6,822 bases of DNA. Source: an uncultured Opitutaceae bacterium. GTDB lineage: Bacteria; Verrucomicrobiota; Verrucomicrobiia; Opitutales; Opitutaceae. The notes beneath the pieces are model-generated. The model saw only the letters and a list, made by a program, of their open reading frames with translations, did not search any database and was not told the origin of the DNA. The stretch covers positions 1 through 6,822 of the forward strand of contig CAKZMS010000117.1 in the NCBI GenBank assembly GCA_937128785.1, written 5' to 3'. The translations under genes were made by a program, and so were the position numbers. Positions within the stretch are counted from its first letter, which is position 1. Every line of letters begins with the position of its first letter. This document shows, piece by piece, positions 1-5,055 of the stretch.

Positions 1-155
1 CGATCATCCTTCAAATCTTGTCGCCAGCGGTGCTCATCTATGTCTTTGATGAGCACCTTCACCTTGCGTCCGATCAGATAGGAGTCGAATTCTGGATCAT
101 CCGTTTCGACATCCTCAATCCCGTGCAGTGCTCCGCCACCGGCATGGATCCGCAT
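1..155 (-). CDS. Possible fragment of an unidentified protein, antisense to the URO-D remnant
   Basis: Read on the - strand, bases 104 down to 1 give a stop-free, soluble-protein-like sequence rich in charged residues, with segments DDPEFDSYLIGRK, VKVLIKDIDEH and RWRQDLKDD. It runs off the left edge of the window. The frame stays open back to an ATG at 155-153, but bases 105-155 are the antisense of a well-recognised URO-D segment, so that start is probably accidental. I do not recognise the family. Third-position GC is about 60% in both this frame and the opposing + frame, so codon use does not decide between them. The main argument is indirect: the + strand frame here does not match the URO-D family, while the - strand frame reads like a normal folded protein. 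Confidence 0.3.
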   Translation of the reverse strand, partial: MRIHAGGGALHGIEDVETDDPEFDSYLIGRKVKVLIKDIDEHRWRQDLKDD

Positions 156-398
156 GAGCTCAAGGCCGAGTTTGGCGATCGCGTGGTATTCTGGGGCGGT
201 GGGGTCGACACGCAGCAAGTTCTGCCCTTCGGCACACCCGATGAAGTGCGCGCCCAGGTGCGGGAACGCCTGGAGGCCTTCTCCCCGAACGGCGGATTTG
301 TGTTCAACACGATCCACAACACCCAAGCACGCACCCCGGTGGAGAACATCGTGGCGATGGCAGAGACCGTACGTGCCTTCAATGCCGAGCGGGCCTAA
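3..398 (+). CDS. Uroporphyrinogen decarboxylase-family protein, C-terminal fragment
   Basis: This frame is open from the window's left edge and ends at TAA 396-398. From about base 105 the translation matches the C-terminal part of URO-D-like (uroporphyrinogen decarboxylase / corrinoid methyltransferase-related) proteins. It has FDILNPVQCSATGMDP, then LKAEFGDRVVFWGGGVDTQQVLPFGTP in pieces, then GGGF-type and HNTQARTPVENI segments, which form the last strands and helices of the TIM barrel. In the family the stretch before DILNPVQ normally carries an HSCG-like motif and a helix ending in Gly-Val/Phe-Asp. Here residues encoded by 3-104 show neither, and no other + frame supplies them. The first possible start, TTG at 18, has no ribosome binding site. 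The gene is therefore either cut by the window edge with an odd insertion, or a 5'-truncated remnant. The family call is fairly sure. The substrate is unknown, since many URO-D-like proteins are not heme enzymes. Confidence 0.7.
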   Translation: MILQILSPAVLIYVFDEHLHLASDQIGVEFWIIRFDILNPVQCSATGMDPHELKAEFGDRVVFWGGGVDTQQVLPFGTPDEVRAQVRERLEAFSPNGGFVFNTIHNTQARTPVENIVAMAETVRAFNAERA

Positions 399-420
399 AG
401 GCGCCCATTAGCCTCTCCAA

Positions 421-440
421 AAGGGCAGATATCCGCCCTT
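421..440. terminator. 20-bp near-perfect palindrome after the URO-D gene
   Basis: AAGGGC at 421-426 is complementary to GCCCTT at 435-440. The centre GATATC (428-433) is itself a palindrome, so all 20 bases are symmetric apart from one A/C pair. It begins 22 bases after the URO-D stop codon. There is no T-run on either side, so it is not a classical intrinsic terminator. An operator site is the alternative. Confidence 0.35.
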
Positions 441-561
441 GGCCGGAACTGTTCACATCGGCCTGTCGCATTGCCGTAACTGTATCAAACGAGCAAATAC
501 ATCTGGGGAAATCCCTCATCCTGCTTTCATACAGTATTTTGCGGAACATTAGCCCTGAGAA

Positions 562-583
562 TACTGGGGCAGCACTCCCAGTA
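562..583. terminator. Hairpin downstream of the phosphatase gene
   Basis: TACTGGG at 562-568 pairs with CCCAGTA at 577-583, a 7-bp stem with an 8-base loop. It lies about 50 bases beyond the stop codon of the - strand phosphatase gene, where a terminator would be expected. Neither flank has a clear U-tract. A competing stem uses part of the same bases (532-538 with 560-566). Confidence 0.35.
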
Positions 584-634
584 GGAAAAGCGCGCCTCAC
601 AAGTTATTCACAACGCTTTCGACATGGCCGATTC

Positions 635-1291
635 TCACTGCTGAGCCGCCGCCAAGCCCCACGCCTCCATCCAGGCAGGCAGGTTGGATTTGACGTTATC
701 TGCCCCGGCATCACGGAGTTCTGTTTCCGAGTGGGTTCCCGTGGTGACACCGAAAAACTCCCATTTTCCGGCCTGCGCCGCCGCCACGTCATAGGGCGAG
801 TCACCCACCAAACAGGTGGTTTGGGGGTCGGCGCCCAGGCGATCCAACATCCAATCGTTGAATTCCGGCGCCGGTTTTAACCATGCCGTATCCTCGGCCC
901 CCGCCACGTCGTCCAGCCACGGGGCGATGCCGAGGTGATCGCACAGTTTTCGGGCGGAGGGGCCATGCTTGTTGGTAAACACCGCCGTTTGCCATCCCCG
1001 CGACTTCAGTTCTCGCAGCAAGAGCTCGGCTCCCGGTAGGAGGCTCACCCCATCCAACATCGTTTCCGCCCAATGCGGTCGATAAATCGCGAGAGCCTCG
1101 TCGATCCTGTCTTTCGGCACGAAATTGCTCATCGCTTGGGGCAGGCCGCCCCCAATGGCGCGGCGGACCTGGTCATAAGTCGGAGCCGGAAGTCCCAGTT
1201 TCGGCAAGGTGTAGCTGTAGCAGCGGTGGATGGCCGGGAGGTGATCGATCAAGGTCCCGTCCAAATCAAAAAGGAAAGTGCGCAAACGCAT
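635..1291 (-). CDS. HAD-superfamily hydrolase, phosphoglycolate phosphatase-like
   Basis: This is a 218-residue protein, normal length for the family, and complete from ATG (1291-1289) to TGA (637-635). All four HAD motifs are present. Motif I is FDLDGT with nucleophile Asp9 and acid/base Asp11. Motif II is VFTNK with Thr106. Motif III is Lys139 in WLKPAPE. Motif IV is GDSPYD with Asp164 and Asp168, which bind Mg2+. Residues about 15-85 are the small helical cap of subfamily I, which sets substrate choice. The family forms an aspartyl-phosphate intermediate and hydrolyses small phosphate esters in the cytoplasm. The closest textbook match is Gph, which removes 2-phosphoglycolate, but pyrophosphatase or sugar-phosphate activity cannot be excluded. 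A weak purine-rich AGGGA lies a few bases before the ATG. The gene is divergent from the lipid-transport operon and shows no functional link to it. Confidence 0.9.
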   Translation of the reverse strand: MRLRTFLFDLDGTLIDHLPAIHRCYSYTLPKLGLPAPTYDQVRRAIGGGLPQAMSNFVPKDRIDEALAIYRPHWAETMLDGVSLLPGAELLLRELKSRGWQTAVFTNKHGPSARKLCDHLGIAPWLDDVAGAEDTAWLKPAPEFNDWMLDRLGADPQTTCLVGDSPYDVAAAQAGKWEFFGVTTGTHSETELRDAGADNVKSNLPAWMEAWGLAAAQQ

Positions 1292-1377
1292 AAATCCCTA
1301 GCCTCTCAAGTCCGGTGGCGAACCCGCAACAACTTTGGTTTTGCCGGTGGCGCTCCGGCCCGCGAAGCTCGCCCCCG
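1292..1377. promoter_or_regulatory. Divergent intergenic region with a 9-bp direct repeat
   Basis: These 86 bases separate the divergent starts of the phosphatase (-) and the permease (+), so promoters for both must lie here or just inside the genes. I see no convincing -35/-10 pair on either strand. The nonamer CCGGTGGCG occurs at 1312-1320 and again at 1344-1352, 32 bases start to start, or about three helical turns. That spacing would suit a dimeric regulator, but the motif is ordinary for GC-rich DNA. If the permease instead started at GTG 1315, much of this region would be coding. Confidence 0.3.
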
Positions 1378-2502
1378 ATGCCTGCCACCGACACCTCTCC
1401 CGCGGCCGCCGAGATCCGGTCCGAGGACAATCACCTCGTGGTGGTGATTTCGGGAACCTGGCGGATCACGGGAGAACGCCCCGCCTGGTCCAAGCTGGCC
1501 AAATCCACGACCCCGGCAGCGGTAGTATTCGAGTTTTCCGATGTTCCCCACTGGGACACCTCGCTGGTGCTCTTTGTAGCCGAAGTCGCGAGCTGGTGCC
1601 GCACCCATGAAGTGACCTGCGACCAGCAGGCGCTCCCCGATGCACTCCAGCGTATGGTCGACCACTTTGATGACCAGACGCGGCACCCAGTCCCACCCGA
1701 ACGTCACCGCAATTTCCTCAACGTGGTCGGCAGCGCGGCGTTGGACTTCTACCAGAAATCAACGCAATACGCGCGGTTCGTCGGCGAATGCACCATCAGT
1801 TTCTTCTACCTCGCGCGAAACCCGTCGAAGTTTCGCTGGCGGGACACGCTCTCGGAGATGCAGCGGTGCGGGGCGATGGCCCTGCCCATCACGGGTCTGA
1901 TTGCTTTTCTGGTCGGCGTGATTCTCGCCTACTCGGGTGCGGTCATCCTGCGACAGTTTGGTGGCGACATCTGGGTGGCCGATCTGGTGGGTGTGACCAT
2001 GACCCGGGAAATGGCGGCGATGATGACCGCTATCGTGATTGCCGGCCGCACGGGCGCGGCGTTCGCCGCGGAGATCGGCAACATGCGGGCCAACGAAGAA
2101 GTGGATGCGCTGACCACCCTCGGCATTCGTCCGATCGACTTTCTGGTCGTGCCCCGCCTCGTCGCTCTGGGCGTCATGATGCCTCTCCTCGCCCTCTACG
2201 CCAATGCCCTCGGGGTGGTCGGTGGCATGGCGATCGCCTGGAGTCTACTGGATATTCCTCCCGCCGCGTTCTGGGTCGAGATGCTCACCATCGTGGATCT
2301 CTCGGACCTCATGACCGGCATGATCAAGGCCACCACCTTCGGCGCGATCATTGGATTCGCGGGATGTTTGCGCGGTCTCCAAGCCAGCCGCAGTGCGTCG
2401 GGGGTCGGCGAAGCCGCCACCTCCGCCGTCGTTACGTCCATCCTTCTTATCATCGTATCTGACGCGATCTTCGCCGTCCTCTTCAACATTCTCGGCTGGT
2501 GA
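1378..2502 (+). CDS. mlaE: MlaE-family lipid ABC transporter permease with N-terminal STAS domain
   Basis: This is the inner-membrane permease of an MCE-type lipid transporter, 374 residues from ATG 1378. Residues about 12-100 form a STAS domain with the motif PHWDTSLVLF at 57-66. Thr61 sits where MlaB and anti-sigma-antagonist proteins keep their key Ser/Thr. Residues about 130-374 are the MlaE permease: an interfacial helix near 133-163, then hydrophobic helices near 167-190, 210-233, 258-290, 315-335 and 349-373. The conserved coupling segment AGRTGAAFAAEIGNMRANEE with VDALTTLGI lies at 222-250. In E. coli the STAS protein MlaB is separate and regulates the ATPase MlaF; here it is covalently attached to the permease. 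A GTG at 1315 would add 21 residues (many Arg, Ser and Pro) that look non-homologous, so the ATG is preferred. There is no Shine-Dalgarno sequence. The stop codon overlaps the next start by 4 bases. Confidence 0.93.
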   Translation: MPATDTSPAAAEIRSEDNHLVVVISGTWRITGERPAWSKLAKSTTPAAVVFEFSDVPHWDTSLVLFVAEVASWCRTHEVTCDQQALPDALQRMVDHFDDQTRHPVPPERHRNFLNVVGSAALDFYQKSTQYARFVGECTISFFYLARNPSKFRWRDTLSEMQRCGAMALPITGLIAFLVGVILAYSGAVILRQFGGDIWVADLVGVTMTREMAAMMTAIVIAGRTGAAFAAEIGNMRANEEVDALTTLGIRPIDFLVVPRLVALGVMMPLLALYANALGVVGGMAIAWSLLDIPPAAFWVEMLTIVDLSDLMTGMIKATTFGAIIGFAGCLRGLQASRSASGVGEAATSAVVTSILLIIVSDAIFAVLFNILGW

Positions 2503-3272
2503 AATCGTCCCACTCAACTGCTGCCATCAAAGCAACCGATCTGGCCTGCGGCTACGACGGTGTTCCCATCATGGAGCACCTCAATTTCGCGATCACTCCC
2601 GGTGAGATCTTCTTCATCATCGGCGGATCGGGTTGCGGAAAAAGCACGTTGCTGCGTCATCTCATCGGCCTGCAGCCGGCCATTCACGGGGACATCGAGG
2701 TATTCGGGGAGTCCTTCGTGCAAGCCACCACCGACCGGCGGCGGGAACTGTTGAAGACGTTCGGCGTGCTCTACCAAGGCAGCGCGCTCTGGTCATCGCT
2801 GACGCTCGAGGAGAACATCATGCTGCCCCTCGAGGAGTACACCGATCTTTCTAAAAAAGACCGTGAGCGGGTTGCCTGTCTCAAGCTCGCGCAAGTGGGA
2901 CTGACCGGATTCGCCGACTACTATCCGTCGGAAATCTCCGGTGGCATGAAAAAGCGCGCCGGACTCGCCCGCGCCCTCGCGCTCGATCCCTCCATTGTCT
3001 TTTTTGACGAACCATCAGCCGGACTCGATCCCATCACCTCACGCGAACTCGACGAACTCATCCAGCAGGTCAGTGCCGAACAAGGCACAACGTGCGTGAT
3101 CGTTTCCCATGAGCTGGCGTCCATCTTCTCGATCGGCAGCCGGGTCATCCTCCTTGAAAAAGAAGCCCGCACCATCATCGCCGAAGGCCCGCCCAAGGAC
3201 CTCGCCGTGAACAGCGATGACCCCCGGGTGCAGCAGTTTCTCCACCGGGGCGATATCGCCCCCACCCGCTGA
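2499..3272 (+). CDS. mlaF: MlaF-type ABC transporter ATP-binding protein
   Basis: This is the cytoplasmic ATPase of the lipid transporter, 257 residues, which powers the MlaE-type permease as a dimer. The order of motifs is canonical: Walker A GGSGCGKST at 42-50, Q-loop Gln93 in LYQGSALWSSLT, ABC signature ISGGM at 146-150, Walker B IVFFDEP at 166-172 with catalytic Glu171, D-loop SAGLD at 173-177, and switch His204. The YQGSALWSS and SGGMKKR stretches are characteristic of the MlaF/MCE ATPase branch rather than of general importers. The start is GTG 2499, inside the last codons of mlaE (a GTGA overlap), with no Shine-Dalgarno sequence. This points to translation coupled to the permease and 1:1 synthesis. 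There are no missing catalytic residues. Confidence 0.95.
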   Translation: MKSSHSTAAIKATDLACGYDGVPIMEHLNFAITPGEIFFIIGGSGCGKSTLLRHLIGLQPAIHGDIEVFGESFVQATTDRRRELLKTFGVLYQGSALWSSLTLEENIMLPLEEYTDLSKKDRERVACLKLAQVGLTGFADYYPSEISGGMKKRAGLARALALDPSIVFFDEPSAGLDPITSRELDELIQQVSAEQGTTCVIVSHELASIFSIGSRVILLEKEARTIIAEGPPKDLAVNSDDPRVQQFLHRGDIAPTR

Positions 3273-3338
3273 TCAGCCTGATTTGCGCCCGATACTCTTT
3301 CTCGTCATTCCCTTTTACCTGATCCTTACTCTCCTCCC

Positions 3339-4343
3339 GTGAAGACCAAAGTCAGTCCCACCGTCGTCGGCTTCTTCGTCCTCGGCGCCATGTTTCTGGG
3401 GATCATCGCCCTGCTATCGTTCGGCTCCTTCAACTTTCTGACCAAGCCGTCACGCTTCATGGTCTACTTCGACGAAAGCGTCTCTGGCCTCGATTTGGGA
3501 TCGGCCGTCAAATTCCGCGGCGTGCGGGTCGGGCGCGTTTCCCAGGTCGCCGTGACCTATGATGCCGCCACCAAAAACTCCGTGGTCGCCGTCCTCTGCG
3601 AATTTAACCGCAACGTGCTCACCGATCCCTCTGGCGACCCCATCGACCTGGCCGATCGAGCGGAGTTGGAGGAAATGATTGCGGCCGGCCTCCGGGCCGA
3701 ACTCGGTGTCGCCGGCTTGGCCACCGGCCTGCTGTTCGTCGAACTGGACATGAAAAACCCCGAGGAATACCCCGTGCCCGCCCGGGACATCGTGCCGGTG
3801 GAGTATGCCGTCATTCCCGCCGCACCCTCGGCCATTTCGGAGTTTCAGGCTTCGTTCACCGAAATCCTCGCCAATATCAAGGACGTGGACTTCGCCGGTC
3901 TGACCAAGGAGATGCACGGCCTCTTAAGCGACACCCGCCAACAAATCCAAAACCTGGATACGACAGCCATTTCGACCGAACTGACGGCCACCGCCAAATC
4001 GTTCCGCAAGATCGCTGAATCGCCGGAGATTCCCGCCATCCTGACCAATCTCGATGGCGCGCTGGCCGACCTGCGTTCCACGCTCGAAAGCATCGACGGA
4101 TCCGTCACCCCGGTGACCGAGGAGCTCACCCTCACGCTGCAGCGCCTTCGGCAGAATCTCGATTCCCTTGAGGAAGCCACCGGTAGTGCCTCGCGGTTTA
4201 TTTCCGCCCAGAACGGCTTGGGCACCGAGGCCGCCGCCGCCCTAAGCCAACTCGGGGACGCCGCTCGCGCCGTGGGCCGACTCGCCGACTTCCTCGAACG
4301 CAATCCCAACGCTCTCCTTTCCGGCCGCGTGCCCCCGGAATAA
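3339..4343 (+). CDS. mlaD: MlaD-like MCE-domain protein with long C-terminal helical region
   Basis: This 334-residue protein is the periplasmic substrate-binding or channel part of the transporter, anchored in the inner membrane by one helix (about 8-28). A single MCE domain spans roughly 37-140. It shows the family signature SVSGLDLGSAVKFRGVRVGRV in two parts (47-58 and 59-67) and the pore-loop/last-strand motif GLATGLLFVELDM at 126-138. Residues about 160-325 are predicted to be mostly helical with heptad-like hydrophobic spacing, ending in a LERNPNALLSGR motif (319-330) shared with PqiB- and MlaD-type proteins. E. coli MlaD is about 180 residues, so the tail here is roughly 150 residues longer. 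MCE proteins are hexamers. By inference the tails could bundle into a tube reaching across the periplasm. The start is GTG 3339, 66 bases after mlaF, with a pyrimidine-rich leader (CTCTCCTCCC) in place of a Shine-Dalgarno sequence. Confidence 0.92.
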   Translation: MKTKVSPTVVGFFVLGAMFLGIIALLSFGSFNFLTKPSRFMVYFDESVSGLDLGSAVKFRGVRVGRVSQVAVTYDAATKNSVVAVLCEFNRNVLTDPSGDPIDLADRAELEEMIAAGLRAELGVAGLATGLLFVELDMKNPEEYPVPARDIVPVEYAVIPAAPSAISEFQASFTEILANIKDVDFAGLTKEMHGLLSDTRQQIQNLDTTAISTELTATAKSFRKIAESPEIPAILTNLDGALADLRSTLESIDGSVTPVTEELTLTLQRLRQNLDSLEEATGSASRFISAQNGLGTEAAAALSQLGDAARAVGRLADFLERNPNALLSGRVPPE

Positions 4344-4368
4344 TTCGAGCCTCCCTCTCTCTCCGACC

Positions 4369-4986
4369 ATGAAGCTCCGACGTTCCCTCCTCGTCCTCGC
4401 CGGCATCGGCATGTTGCTGACCACCGGGTGCCAAGTGGTGCCCGACGCCAAACCGGATCCCACCAAGTTTTTTGTGCTCTCCAATCCCCGGGTGCCGAAT
4501 TTTGATTCGTCCAATGTGGAAGGGCTGACCATCGGCCTCCACGAGATCAGACTACCGGTCTATCTGGCCGACAGCCGGGCCATGGCGGTGCGCAGTCCCG
4601 GCAACCGCATCGCTTATCGCGACTTCGAACGCTGGGCCGAACCGCTCGATGAGGGCATGAAGCGTCTCCTGCGCATTTCCCTGACGGTTTCTCCCACCGT
4701 CGCCCGCGTGCTGACCCTGCCGTTTCCCTCCGGCGTTGACCGGGACTACGACCTGCAAATCACCGTGCTCGTGGCGGAAGGTCGCGACGCGGGCTCCGCG
4801 CAACAGGTCATCTTTGCCCTCGATTACAGTGTTCTCACTCCCGAGGGAGAACTTGTGACTCACGGGGTCTACCATGCGCCAGCGCAGGATTGGGACGGGA
4901 CCGCCAGCGACTTGGCCCATCTGCTCAGTATCTCCGTACACGAGAGTGCGGATACCATCATTCAGGGTATCCCCACCGTCGAATAG
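4369..4986 (+). CDS. PqiC-like ABC transport auxiliary lipoprotein
   Basis: This 205-residue lipoprotein has a signal peptide: basic MKLRRS, a hydrophobic core LLVLAGIGMLL, and lipobox LTTGC with Cys21 as the lipidated residue. The residue after Cys is Gln, not Asp, which in proteobacteria would send it to the outer membrane through Lol. The mature part resembles the ABC-type transport auxiliary component family (PqiC, formerly DUF330). It has the early FFVLSNP strand, then GLTIGLHEIRLPVYL with ADSRAMAVR, an IAYRDFERWAEPLDEGM segment at about 81-97, and the DYDLQITVLVAE strand. In the Pqi system PqiC binds the MCE protein PqiB at the outer membrane. Its position 25 bases after the MCE gene supports the same partnership here. 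The ATG follows a pyrimidine tract (CTCCCTCTCTCTCC) with no Shine-Dalgarno sequence. The family call is firm; its role as a docking ring is inferred from PqiC. Confidence 0.85.
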   Translation: MKLRRSLLVLAGIGMLLTTGCQVVPDAKPDPTKFFVLSNPRVPNFDSSNVEGLTIGLHEIRLPVYLADSRAMAVRSPGNRIAYRDFERWAEPLDEGMKRLLRISLTVSPTVARVLTLPFPSGVDRDYDLQITVLVAEGRDAGSAQQVIFALDYSVLTPEGELVTHGVYHAPAQDWDGTASDLAHLLSISVHESADTIIQGIPTVE

Positions 4987-5055
4987 CCTCCCCGGAAAGG
5001 CGAATTTCTAAGAACCTCGGGGTTCGCGCGTTGTCTGGGTATAACAACTCTATCC

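Larger units (their letters stand above)
399..634. other. Convergent intergenic region, no gene seen
   Basis: This gap lies between the end of the URO-D frame (+) and the end of the phosphatase gene (-). It looks richer in A and T than the flanking genes, especially around 470-560. Open frames crossing it (for example 379-600 on the - strand) give no protein-like sequence. It contains several inverted repeats (421-440, 479-485 with 529-535, 532-538 with 560-566, 562-568 with 577-583). A transcription-termination zone for two convergent genes is the simplest reading. Confidence 0.6.

Noticed and set aside
479..535. LexA-like half sites CTGTAT and ATACAG
   Set aside because: The halves are 43 bases apart, whereas a LexA box is a compact 16-20 bp palindrome, and the region lies between gene ends and not at a promoter.
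379..600. A 73-codon open frame on the - strand in the convergent gap
   Set aside because: No ribosome binding site, no recognisable domain, and it overlaps the end of the URO-D frame; most likely random.
1315..1377. GTG 1315 as the start of the permease
   Set aside because: The added 21 residues have no family resemblance and are rich in Arg, Ser and Pro; ATG 1378 places the STAS domain at the usual distance from the N-terminus. Neither start has a Shine-Dalgarno sequence, so this rests on homology alone.
1788..2462. A 224-codon open frame on the + strand inside the permease gene
   Set aside because: It is out of frame with the conserved MlaE domain and rich in Arg, His and Gly; a shadow frame.
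4990..5022. CCCCG/CGGGG hairpin as a terminator between the lipoprotein and MuiA-family genes
   Set aside because: It is only 5 bp with a 23-base loop and no U-tract, too weak to claim.
5040..5045. TATAAC as a -10 box for the MuiA-family gene
   Set aside because: No -35-like element lies at the right distance, and transcription would start only a few bases before the ATG. A leaderless transcript is possible but not supported.
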